A stretch of 39,068 bases of DNA, taken from NCBI GenBank assembly GCA_944358985.1, contig CALVSI010000010.1:1-39068 (forward strand), given 5' to 3'. The DNA is from an uncultured Bacilli bacterium. Lineage in GTDB: Bacteria; Bacillota_I; Bacilli_A; RFN20; CAG-826. A program made the position numbers and the translations under genes. Under the pieces are notes generated by a model, which was given only the letters and a program-made list of their open reading frames with translations, was not told the origin of the DNA and searched no databases. Shown piece after piece: positions 1 through 7,983 of the stretch (the stretch's first letter is position 1; every line of letters begins with the position of its first letter).

Positions 1-67
1 TATGTAGTTATAACGACTTTCCTACTCGGGACTTGCACCCTTTAGATATATGACATGCCCGTCACAC
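1..67 (-). mobile_element. Group IIC intron, 5' end (partial, runs off the window)
   Basis: Read on the minus strand, the sequence begins GTGTGACGGGCATG at position 67 and continues through GGGTGCAAGTCCCG (40 to 27). From memory this aligns closely with the 5' end of the Oceanobacillus iheyensis group IIC intron: GUGUG start, a CGGCAUG-type segment, then a GGGUGAGAGUCCCG element. The GUGYG start is the group II 5' splice-site consensus. The boundary lies five bases after the stem of the pyk terminator, which is where class C introns insert. Catalytic domains V/VI and any reverse transcriptase would lie to the left, outside the window. The identification rests on remembered consensus, but start, spacing and insertion site agree. 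Confidence 0.82.
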
Positions 68-98
68 TAAAAAAATAGCACTGGAACCAGCACTATTT
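68..98 (-). terminator. Rho-independent terminator of pyk
   Basis: On the minus strand AAATAG and CTATTT pair (98-93 with 78-73). A 2x2 internal mismatch (TG/TG) and a CTGG/CCAG inner stem complete the hairpin, and TTTT follows immediately. It lies just after the pyk stop codon. A group IIC intron appears to be inserted directly behind its U tract. Confidence 0.75.
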
Positions 99-129
99 CT
101 TATTTAATTATATTATTGATAGTAAAAAT

Positions 130-1542
130 TTAGGCCTTTTCAACTTTAATAGTATTTGTGTTTCCACTTAAACCATTAATTTCTCCGCCAGTTAAAACAA
201 CATTATCACCATCATTAAGTTTTAAAATGTTTTTCGCGGCGTTTAAAGCATCCTCATACATCTCATCTGTTGTTTTGCATTGTTTGCCTAATGTCGGCGT
301 TACGCCCCACGACAACGCTAGTTTGCGATAAACTTTTTCACGTGTGGTAATACCTACAATATCAATTGGACAACGGAAACGCGATACCATTCTAACAGTC
401 ATTCCGCTTAAAGAAGAAACGACAATTGCTTTTGCGTTGACATCAATAGCCATCGCACATGTCGCATGCGATAAAGCATCAGTATTATTTCTAATAATAA
501 AATTAGTGGTTTTAAACCAGTGACGATAATCGATTCCTTTTTCAGTATATTCAGCGATTTGTGCCATATTCTTAACCGCTAAAACGGGATATTTTCCACT
601 GGCGGTCTCACCGGAAAGCATTACTGAACTAGAACCATCATAAACAGCATTAGCGACGTCATTAATTTCGGCACGTGTTGGACGAGGATTGCGAATCATC
701 GATTCTAACATTTCGGTCGCAGTAATTACTCTTTTACCTAACAAACGGCACTTTTTGATTAGAAATTTTTGAACGGTTGGTACTTCAATAAAAGGAATTT
801 CTACTCCTAAATCACCACGCGCAATCATAATTCCGTCACACACTTGACAAATTTCATTAATTTTATCAACACCACTTCTATTTTCTATCTTAGCGATTAT
901 ATCGATGTCTTCACCGCCATTATCATTTAAAAATTTTCTCATGCTAGCGACATCTTCTTTATTGGACACAAAACTTGCAGCAACAAAATCAACATCATTT
1001 TTAATACCAAATAATAAATCATCTTTATCGGCTTGACTTAAAAATTCATGATTTAAGACCTTATTTGGGAAATTCATTGATTTTCGATCACTAATTTCTC
1101 CACCTGCAACAACTTTACAAATTGCATCGTGACCTTGTAATTTTTCAACTGTAAAAATAACAAGACCATTATTAACCATAATCGTGTCACCAACTTCTAA
1201 ATCATCCACTAAATGATCATAATTGACACTAACACGATTTTGATCACCAATAATATCATCAGTGGTAAAAGTAAATGTATCACCATCTTTTAAAACGATC
1301 GATTTGTTTTTAAAAGTTTTGATACGATACTCAGGACCCTTAGTGTCAAGCATAATAGCAATTGGCAAATGCAATTTTTCTCTAACTTTTTTAATCAAAT
1401 CGATTTTTTGTTGATGTTCTTCGTGAGTGCCGTGGGAAAAATTTAATCTTGCGACATTCATTCCCGCTAAACACATTTGTGTCAAAGTTTCTTCATCTTG
1501 ACATGATGGACCGATAGTACAAATAATTTTTGTTTTTCTCAT
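130..1542 (-). CDS. pyk: Pyruvate kinase
   Basis: Cytoplasmic glycolytic enzyme converting phosphoenolpyruvate and ADP to pyruvate and ATP. The 470-residue product is the usual length for the short bacterial form without the extra C-terminal PEP-utiliser-like domain. Family motifs are clear: N-terminal MRKTKIICTIGPSC, NFSHGTHEEH, MLDTKGPE, the catalytic-lysine segment IIAKIENRSG, ARGDLGVEIP, ITATEMLESM and SGETASGKYP. The start is an ATG preceded by AGGAAG, which overlaps the stop of the upstream flavin-reductase-like gene only 5 bp away, so the two are probably co-transcribed. A rho-independent hairpin follows at 68-98. No odd residues were noticed in the active-site motifs. Confidence 0.97.
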   Translation of the reverse strand: MRKTKIICTIGPSCQDEETLTQMCLAGMNVARLNFSHGTHEEHQQKIDLIKKVREKLHLPIAIMLDTKGPEYRIKTFKNKSIVLKDGDTFTFTTDDIIGDQNRVSVNYDHLVDDLEVGDTIMVNNGLVIFTVEKLQGHDAICKVVAGGEISDRKSMNFPNKVLNHEFLSQADKDDLLFGIKNDVDFVAASFVSNKEDVASMRKFLNDNGGEDIDIIAKIENRSGVDKINEICQVCDGIMIARGDLGVEIPFIEVPTVQKFLIKKCRLLGKRVITATEMLESMIRNPRPTRAEINDVANAVYDGSSSVMLSGETASGKYPVLAVKNMAQIAEYTEKGIDYRHWFKTTNFIIRNNTDALSHATCAMAIDVNAKAIVVSSLSGMTVRMVSRFRCPIDIVGITTREKVYRKLALSWGVTPTLGKQCKTTDEMYEDALNAAKNILKLNDGDNVVLTGGEINGLSGNTNTIKVEKA

Positions 1543-1547
1543 TTTTC

Positions 1548-2471
1548 TTACTTCCTATTCTTTTCTTTATTTCTTTTATCGTTAATTGTTTTCATAACTT
1601 CAGCATCGATATAAGTAATATTGTTTTCTTTAGCGTATTTAACGCATCCTTGTAAAACGAGTTTTAAAAATACACGTGGTACTTTAACTAACATTTGACA
1701 TGCTTCATCACTAAATTTAATATCAGGGTCTATTCTTCCAGCCGCGTATTTAACACTTTGAATATCAGCTTCTTTTCCAGCAGGAATAGGCATAGCAATA
1801 GGACGTTTAAATTTGCTATACCAAAAATTAGTGCTGTCGCGATAACCATAATCTACTGGAACACGTGGGAAATTGTTAGATTTAACACCATTAATAATTG
1901 AATTATAATATTTTTCTTTCATTAAAATCTTGTCAATTTTTAAAATAAAATGACAACCAAATTTACTAGTCACACCATTAAAATTACGATATGGTCCTTC
2001 AATACCTTCTAGTTGACCAACTTTGTCTTTATCTAAATAAGCATCCTCTAATTTATCATCCCAAGTACATTCAAAAACTTGAAAAGCATCTTTTAAAACT
2101 TTTGGTCTAGTTCCTTTTGCTAACCCATCTTCAAATTCTAATGGACAATCCTTCATTTTTTCTTTACTTGTTTCGCCTGGAAAACCAAGACGGACGGTTT
2201 CTTTAAAAAGTTTTTTGTCATCTAATAAAAAGTTAAGAGCACATTTTCCTCTTTTTAAAATATTTTGTGCGGTATTAGATGAATTTCGACACTCTAAAAT
2301 CATCGCATAGTAATCTTTACCAGCTATATAATAAGGAAAGCATAAAGAATACGCTCCTAAGGTAGTATTTCCATCGTCATCAATAGTGGAAATTAATATT
2401 GTTGGCATTGGAAAGAAAGCTGATGTCTGGTAAAAATTATCTACAATTCTTAAATCTTTAAAAGAACTCAT
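1548..2471 (-). CDS. Flavin reductase-like (FMN-binding split-barrel) protein
   Basis: A 307-residue cytoplasmic protein. Its first half (about residues 15-110) has the pattern of flavin reductase/DIM6-NTAB domains: MPTILISTIDDDG, a strand-rich core, then CRNSSNTAQNILKRGKCALN. Relatives bind FMN and act in NAD(P)H-dependent flavin reduction or as uncharacterised flavoproteins; the substrate here is unknown. An in-frame ATG lies 36 bases upstream (2507), but the ATG at 2471 is preceded by GGAGGG about 11 bases away and gives a more usual N-terminus, so it is preferred. It lies 5 bp upstream of pyk on the same strand. Domain confidence is good; function is inference. Confidence 0.8.
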   Translation of the reverse strand: MSSFKDLRIVDNFYQTSAFFPMPTILISTIDDDGNTTLGAYSLCFPYYIAGKDYYAMILECRNSSNTAQNILKRGKCALNFLLDDKKLFKETVRLGFPGETSKEKMKDCPLEFEDGLAKGTRPKVLKDAFQVFECTWDDKLEDAYLDKDKVGQLEGIEGPYRNFNGVTSKFGCHFILKIDKILMKEKYYNSIINGVKSNNFPRVPVDYGYRDSTNFWYSKFKRPIAMPIPAGKEADIQSVKYAAGRIDPDIKFSDEACQMLVKVPRVFLKLVLQGCVKYAKENNITYIDAEVMKTINDKRNKEKNRK

Positions 2472-2507
2472 AAATATTTTGACCCTCCAAAAAAATATTA
2501 TATGCAA

Positions 2508-2624
2508 GTATTATATGAAATTCTAGTAGACACTTTGTCTTATTTATAATTTTGTTCTTGACTTATTTCTTTTAAAAAAAGAAAATACATAATGCACTAC
2601 GCAAAAAGGAGGAAGTATAAAAGT
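2508..2624. promoter_or_regulatory. Divergent promoter region between flavin-reductase/pyk and the ABC exporter
   Basis: The two transcription units diverge here. On the plus strand TTGACT (2558-2563) is a plausible -35, but the matching -10 (GAAAAT at 2581 with a 17-base spacer) is poor. AAAGGAGG at 2605-2612 is the ribosome binding site that favours the ATG at 2625 over the one at 2592. No convincing minus-strand promoter hexamers were picked out. Confidence 0.35.
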
Positions 2625-4436
2625 ATGAAAAATAAAACAAAAAATAAAACATCATACTGGACAATTGTTAAAAAAATATCTCAATCTGTCCGCGAATTCA
2701 AATTACCGATGATATTGACTCCTATTTTTGTTGGATTAGAAGTTATTATGGAATGTATTATTCCAATTGTTATCGCGATGTTAATTGATGAACTAAACGG
2801 ATTGTCCCAAAATCCTGCTATTACAGATGAAATAGCTAATCAAGCCATGCAAAATATATTAATTTATTGTGGGATTTTATTACCACTAGCGGTCTTTAGT
2901 CTAGTATTTGGTTTATTATCAGGAAGATTTGCTGCAACCGCTTCTTTAGGGTTATCAAGAAACTTACGTCATGACATGTTTGAAAAAATCCAAACATTTT
3001 CTTTTGAAAACATTGATAAATATGCGACAAGTGGATTAGTAACAAGAATAACTACTGACGTCTATTATGTCCAAATGGCGGTGATGAATATTATTCGTAT
3101 CGCGGTTAGAGGACCAATGATGATCATATTTTCACTAGTTATGTGCTTTGTTTTAGCACCGCAGCTATGGTGGACATTCTTAATCATTATTCCAATCGTT
3201 GCCGCAGCCCTTTTATTTATCATATTAAAAGCTTCACCGATTTTTGTTCGTGTGTTTGATGAATACGATGATTTAAACGATAGAATTGAAAAAAATATTA
3301 AAGGAATACGTGTCGTTAAATCATATGTTAGAAGCGAATATGAGAAAAAATTATTTTATCAAAGAGCTAAAGCGGTTCGTGATGATTTTATCAAAGCTGA
3401 TAAAATATTTGTCTTATCAAACCCAGTGATGCAATTTGCGATTTATTTATTAATCACGCTTTGTACTTATTTTGGAGGAACTTATATCTTAAATGGAGCA
3501 ATGACAATCGGCAATTTTAACTCTTTGATGCTATATGGTGTACAATGTTTATTTTCTTTAATGATGTTAGGACAAGTTTTGATTTCTATTACGATGGCAA
3601 CAACTTCTGTCAAACGTATTTATGAAATATTAACCGAAGTGCCAACGATTAAAGATAATGATAATCCAATCTTTGAAATCAAAGATGGTTCAATTGATTT
3701 TGATAATGTTTCTTTTAAATATAAAAAAGAAGCACAAAGATATGCATTAAGTGATGTTAATTTACATATCAATTCAGGCGAAACAATTGGCATTATAGGT
3801 GGAACCGGAAGTGCTAAATCAACGTTAGTTAATCTTATTTCTAGATTATATGATACGACCGAAGGTGAAGTTAAAGTAGGCGGAATTAATGTTAAAGAAT
3901 ACGATTTAACAACATTAAGAAATAATGTCAGTGTCGTTTTACAAAAAAATATTTTATTTTCTGGATCAATTAAAGACAATTTGCGTTGGGGAAACGAAAA
4001 TGCAAGTGATGAAGAAATAATACATGCATGCAAACTTGCCTGTGCTGATGAATTCATCATGCAATTTAAAGATGGTTATAATCACATGATTGAACAAGGT
4101 GGCACAAACGTATCTGGCGGACAAAAACAAAGACTTTGTATCGCACGTGCCTTATTAAAAAATCCAAAAATATTGATTTTAGATGATTCAACAAGTGCGG
4201 TTGATACAAAAACGGATGCCAAAATTCGAGCAAGTTTTAAAGAATATATTCCAGAGGTTACAAAATTTATTATCGCTCAAAGGATTTCTTCTGTTGAAGA
4301 CGCTGATCGAATCATTGTTATGAATGATGGCAAAATTGATGCAGTTGGAACCCATGAACAATTATTAAAAACAAATCAAATTTATCAAGAATGTTATTAT
4401 TCACAAACAAAACGAGGAGGTAGTTTAAATGACTAA
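2625..4436 (+). CDS. ABC exporter half-transporter, degenerate NBD subunit
   Basis: A 603-residue fusion of a six-helix type IV exporter membrane domain (about residues 20-320) and a C-terminal ATPase domain. The ATPase has Walker A GGTGSAKS (about 392), an intact VSGGQ signature (about 495), Walker B ILILDD (about 517) and a switch segment IIAQRISS (about 549). The catalytic glutamate after Walker B is aspartate and the H-loop histidine is glutamine, so this NBD should bind ATP but barely hydrolyse it. This is the pattern of the non-catalytic subunit in heterodimeric exporters such as BmrC/BmrD, LmrC/LmrD and TM287/288. The start at 2625 is chosen for its AAAGGAGG site. It overlaps the partner gene by 8 bp. 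The exported substrate is unknown; drug or lipid export is a family-based guess. Confidence 0.92.
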   Translation: MKNKTKNKTSYWTIVKKISQSVREFKLPMILTPIFVGLEVIMECIIPIVIAMLIDELNGLSQNPAITDEIANQAMQNILIYCGILLPLAVFSLVFGLLSGRFAATASLGLSRNLRHDMFEKIQTFSFENIDKYATSGLVTRITTDVYYVQMAVMNIIRIAVRGPMMIIFSLVMCFVLAPQLWWTFLIIIPIVAAALLFIILKASPIFVRVFDEYDDLNDRIEKNIKGIRVVKSYVRSEYEKKLFYQRAKAVRDDFIKADKIFVLSNPVMQFAIYLLITLCTYFGGTYILNGAMTIGNFNSLMLYGVQCLFSLMMLGQVLISITMATTSVKRIYEILTEVPTIKDNDNPIFEIKDGSIDFDNVSFKYKKEAQRYALSDVNLHINSGETIGIIGGTGSAKSTLVNLISRLYDTTEGEVKVGGINVKEYDLTTLRNNVSVVLQKNILFSGSIKDNLRWGNENASDEEIIHACKLACADEFIMQFKDGYNHMIEQGGTNVSGGQKQRLCIARALLKNPKILILDDSTSAVDTKTDAKIRASFKEYIPEVTKFIIAQRISSVEDADRIIVMNDGKIDAVGTHEQLLKTNQIYQECYYSQTKRGGSLND

Positions 4437-6354
4437 TAAAAATGTCGATTTAAGAAATGTCGAAAAACCTACTCCAAAAGTATTATTAAGATTAATTAAA
4501 GATATGGTTAAAACATATCCTTGGACTTATAGTGCTATTTTAATTTTATTATTAATATCAACAGTTTGTAGTATTTCTAATACTGTCATGACCAATTATC
4601 TTGTTTCAAACGTTATTGAAGTTTTTCAAAATGAAATAATTGGATTTAATGAAGCTCATCAAAGATTAATTTATCTAGTATTAATAATGGTTGGAGTATT
4701 TGTCGTTGGTACTGTTGCGATATTCTTTTATCAAAGATTGATTGCTATTACTGGACAAAAGTTCATCATGGATGTTCGTATTAGAATGTTTAATAATATG
4801 GAGGATTTACCAATTAAATATTTCGATACTCATAAACATGGTGCGATTATGTCGACATACACAAATGACGAAGATGCTTTATACCAATTAGCATCGATGA
4901 CACTTCCACAATTGTTGATGAACATACTAACAATTTTGATTTTATTCACAATTATGTTAATTTTCTCTATCTATTTAGGATTAGTGGTTATTGGATTTTC
5001 TATTTTAATGTTATTTATTACTAGATGGTGTGGAAATATTTCTAGTAAATGTTTTCTTCAACAACAAAAAAATCTTGCTGCTGTAGAAGGATATGTTGAA
5101 GAAATGCTCGGTGGTTTAAAAGTTGTTAAAGTATTTTGCCATGAAAAACAATCTTTAGATGGCTTTAACAAAGTTAATAATGTCTTTTTTAATTATGGTG
5201 AAAAGGGAAATAAATACACTAATATTTTGATGCCAATATTGAATAACACTGGACATTTAATGTATATTTGCACCGCTATTTTAGGTGGATTATTAATTGT
5301 TTTTAGAATAGATAATTTAACAGTAACTGGTTTTGAACCAATTTCTATTGCTACTATTATTTCTTTTCTTTTAATTGCTAGACAATTTTCAGGAGCGGTA
5401 AGCCAAGCTTCTAGCCAATTTAACGCTGTTATTTTAGGAATGGCGGGTGCAACAAGAATTTATAATTTAATTGATGAACCAAAAGAAGTTGATAATGGTT
5501 ATGTTAAATTAGTTAATGCTGAAATCGATCAAGATGGAAATATTAAAGAAGTTGATTACCGTACTGGTCAATGGGCTTGGAAACATCCTCATGGTGATGG
5601 AACACTTACTTATACCCCACTTCGCGGAGATATTGTCTTGAAAGATGTTGATTTTGGATATACAGAAAATCATATAGTCTTACATGATATTAATGTTTAC
5701 GCTCACGCTGGACAAAAAATTGCATTTGTTGGATCGACTGGTGCAGGCAAAACTACAATAACTAATTTGATTAATCGTTTCTATGACATTGCTGATGGAA
5801 AAATTAGATACGATGAAATAAATATTAACAAAATCAAAAAAGGTGACTTACGAGCGTCTCTTGGGATGGTTTTACAAGACACAAATCTTTTTTCCACGAC
5901 AATTATGGAAAATATACGTTATGGAAAATTAGATGCAACCGATGAAGAATGTATAGCAGCAGCAAAATTAGCTAACGCTGATGATTTTATTAGAAGATTG
6001 CCTAATGGTTATCAAACTATGTTAACAAGCGATGGTGCTAATTTAAGTCAAGGACAAAGACAACTACTATCTATTGCACGTGCTGCTGTGGCTAATCCAC
6101 CTGTTTTAATTTTAGATGAAGCAACATCTAGTATTGATACAAGAACCGAAGCTCTCATTCAAAAAGGTATGGATGCCTTAATGAAAGGAAGAACAGTATT
6201 TGTCATCGCTCATAGATTATCTACGATTAGAAATTCGGATGCCATCATGGTTTTAGACCATGGACGAATCATTGAACGCGGAACACACGAAGATTTATTA
6301 AAGAAAAAAGGCACTTATTATCAGTTGTATACAGGTAATCTAGAATTAGAATAA
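4429..6354 (+). CDS. ABC exporter half-transporter, catalytic NBD subunit
   Basis: A 641-residue partner of the preceding gene, with six membrane helices (about residues 35-330) and an ATPase domain. Walker A is GSTGAGKTT (about 434), Walker B is VLILDEATSS with the catalytic glutamate (about 562), and the H-loop is intact in VIAHRLSTI (about 593). The signature reads LSQGQ instead of LSGGQ (about 537). The non-consensus signature pairs with the partner's degenerate Walker B/H-loop, leaving one active and one degenerate site in the heterodimer. A linker of about 50 residues rich in Trp, His and Gly (around residues 375-415, WAWKHPHGDG) sits between membrane domain and NBD, as in BmrD/YheH-like subunits. 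The 8-bp overlap with the upstream gene implies coupled translation. Confidence 0.93.
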   Translation: MTNKNVDLRNVEKPTPKVLLRLIKDMVKTYPWTYSAILILLLISTVCSISNTVMTNYLVSNVIEVFQNEIIGFNEAHQRLIYLVLIMVGVFVVGTVAIFFYQRLIAITGQKFIMDVRIRMFNNMEDLPIKYFDTHKHGAIMSTYTNDEDALYQLASMTLPQLLMNILTILILFTIMLIFSIYLGLVVIGFSILMLFITRWCGNISSKCFLQQQKNLAAVEGYVEEMLGGLKVVKVFCHEKQSLDGFNKVNNVFFNYGEKGNKYTNILMPILNNTGHLMYICTAILGGLLIVFRIDNLTVTGFEPISIATIISFLLIARQFSGAVSQASSQFNAVILGMAGATRIYNLIDEPKEVDNGYVKLVNAEIDQDGNIKEVDYRTGQWAWKHPHGDGTLTYTPLRGDIVLKDVDFGYTENHIVLHDINVYAHAGQKIAFVGSTGAGKTTITNLINRFYDIADGKIRYDEININKIKKGDLRASLGMVLQDTNLFSTTIMENIRYGKLDATDEECIAAAKLANADDFIRRLPNGYQTMLTSDGANLSQGQRQLLSIARAAVANPPVLILDEATSSIDTRTEALIQKGMDALMKGRTVFVIAHRLSTIRNSDAIMVLDHGRIIERGTHEDLLKKKGTYYQLYTGNLELE

Positions 6355-6361
6355 TAAAAAT

Positions 6362-6399
6362 AAACTGTTTGAAACCTACAAAGTTGAAAACAGTTTTTT
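6362..6399 (+). terminator. Rho-independent terminator after the ABC exporter operon
   Basis: AAACTGTTT (6362-6370) and AAACAGTTT (6388-6396) form a perfect 9-bp stem with a 17-base loop, and the U tract runs on to 6399. It lies 7 bases past the stop of the second ABC gene. Confidence 0.7.
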
Positions 6400-6427
6400 A
6401 TATTAAAAAACATATAAAAATAATAAT

Positions 6428-6514
6428 AAGTTGTAAAAATGTGTAAATATACTTAAAAATAAGTTGTAAAAATGTGTAAATCTATTCAAAATTAAGTTGT
6501 AAAAATGTGTAAAT
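6428..6514 (+). repeat. Three 21-bp direct repeats with 33-bp period
   Basis: The 21-bp unit AAGTTGTAAAAATGTGTAAA plus T occurs identically at 6428-6448, 6461-6481 and 6494-6514. The starts are exactly 33 bp apart, about three helical turns, so the copies lie on the same face of the DNA. The 12-bp intervening sequences differ, so the units rather than the whole period are conserved. The third copy supplies the TTGTAA used as the -35 of the promoter for the next gene. This is the layout of a cooperative operator array. Confidence 0.85.
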
Positions 6515-6531
6515 CGATTATAATAAATCCA
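6497..6531 (+). promoter_or_regulatory. Promoter with apparently leaderless start
   Basis: TTGTAA (6497-6502), a 16-base spacer and a perfect TATAAT (6519-6524) lie directly before the ATG at 6531. The expected transcription start falls on or beside that ATG, and no Shine-Dalgarno sequence precedes it. The mRNA is therefore probably leaderless. Confidence 0.6.
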
Positions 6532-7880
6532 TGGAAAGAAAATATTTAATAGATTTAATCAATTGGGACAATGATAAAAATCGAAAACCACTATTGGTAT
6601 TAGGTGCAAGACAAGTTGGCAAATCATATTTGATTGAAGAATTATTTGCTAAAAAATATTATAAAGATAAATATCTACGGATTGATTGTTCTGATGACAA
6701 AAAATTTGTCGAATTCGTTAATGAAAATAGTTCTCTTGATGATACATTGGTGTATCTTTCTCTTAACTATAATTTTGTTCCTGATAGAGAACACTTATTA
6801 ATAATTGATGAGGCACAGGAATGTTTACCAATTATAAAAATGATGAAACATTTTTGCGAAAGGAAAAGAAATATCCCTTTAATAGTATCTGGCTCATTAG
6901 TAAGAATTAAAATATCTCGTCTTAATAAAAACAATGAAGGGTTTTTGTTTCCTGTTGGCAAAATCAATATGTTATACATATTCCCTTTAACTTTTGATGA
7001 ATTTTTGTTTAATTATGATAAAAATGTATATAAATATGTTAAAGAACATTTTGAAAATGATATACCTATTGGCTCGCAAGAGATACACAATAATTTTTTA
7101 GACATTTTTAAAGAATATCTTTTTGTCGGCGGAATGCCTGAAGTAGTCGATGTTTATTTGAAAAATAAAAATGATAAAGTTAGTGCAATAAAAAAAGTTA
7201 TCAAAAATTTAGATGAAATTTATGAGACTTATTTATCAGACATGGAACTTTATCAAGCTTCAAGAGAATCAATCGTTCGCACTCAAATGATTTTTAAAAA
7301 CATTTATTCACAATTAAATAAAGAAAATAAAAACTTTAAATATTCACTAATTGAATCAGGATTAAGAAATCGTGATATGTTAAATCCTCTTGCTTGGCTT
7401 ATTACTTCGAATATAGTTATAGAATCTTCTCTTTTAAAAGAAAGAGTTACTACTCCATTAACTGTGTCTGATGAAAATATGATGCGATTATATTTATCAG
7501 ATATGGGGCTATTCACCTATCAAAGCAAAGCCAATGCTAGCGATTTTCTCTTAAATACTAAAAATACTTTATCTGGCATATTTTTTGAAAATTACATTGC
7601 TAGTGAATTACATGCAAGAAGGATTAAATTATTTTACTGGAAAGGCAAAAGAAATAGCGAATTAGAATTCTTAATTAATATTAATTCTAATGCTGTTCCA
7701 ATTGAGGTAAAAAAAGGTAGAGGAAGTATAAGTTCATTAGAAAAATATAAATTACATAACACATTGACTTTTGCTATAAAAGTATCCAGCAATCAATATG
7801 GTTATGATAGCAAAAACAAAATTCTTACAATTCCGTTTTATTATTTTTCTTTTTATCTTAACAAGACTTTTTCAAAATAA
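6531..7880 (+). CDS. AAA_14/DUF4143 ATP-binding protein
   Basis: A 449-residue cytoplasmic ATPase of the widespread AAA_14 plus DUF4143 type. Residues about 20-160 form the ATPase, with Walker A GARQVGKS and Walker B LLIIDEAQE followed by VSGSLVR. The C-terminal third (about 330-449) has SGIFFENYIASEL, then SELEFLI and VPIEVKKG, matching the E...(D/E)...ExK spacing of a PD-(D/E)xK nuclease-like fold. Proteins of this family are common and mostly uncharacterised; many occur in mobile or defence neighbourhoods, but a defence role here is only a guess. The gene stands alone on the plus strand, with its own repeat array and promoter. The next gene converges on it from 7984. Confidence 0.88.
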   Translation: MERKYLIDLINWDNDKNRKPLLVLGARQVGKSYLIEELFAKKYYKDKYLRIDCSDDKKFVEFVNENSSLDDTLVYLSLNYNFVPDREHLLIIDEAQECLPIIKMMKHFCERKRNIPLIVSGSLVRIKISRLNKNNEGFLFPVGKINMLYIFPLTFDEFLFNYDKNVYKYVKEHFENDIPIGSQEIHNNFLDIFKEYLFVGGMPEVVDVYLKNKNDKVSAIKKVIKNLDEIYETYLSDMELYQASRESIVRTQMIFKNIYSQLNKENKNFKYSLIESGLRNRDMLNPLAWLITSNIVIESSLLKERVTTPLTVSDENMMRLYLSDMGLFTYQSKANASDFLLNTKNTLSGIFFENYIASELHARRIKLFYWKGKRNSELEFLININSNAVPIEVKKGRGSISSLEKYKLHNTLTFAIKVSSNQYGYDSKNKILTIPFYYFSFYLNKTFSK

Positions 7881-7983
7881 GTTTGTATTGCGAAAAACAA
7901 CCATAACTAATAGTTTTTATTTACTAATTGCCCACAATTTAAACAAATAAAATTTTAATTAATTTCTTACTTTTACTATTTAT

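Noticed and set aside
28-40. tRNA T-arm-like sequence GGGTGCAAGTCCC near the left edge
   Set aside because: The loop lacks the TTC of a T arm, no acceptor or anticodon stem fits, and the sequence matches the 5' region of a group IIC intron instead.
3620-4060. Long minus-strand open frame inside the first ABC transporter gene
   Set aside because: It is antisense to the ATPase domain, with no ribosome site and no recognisable protein features; the opposite frame carries all family motifs.
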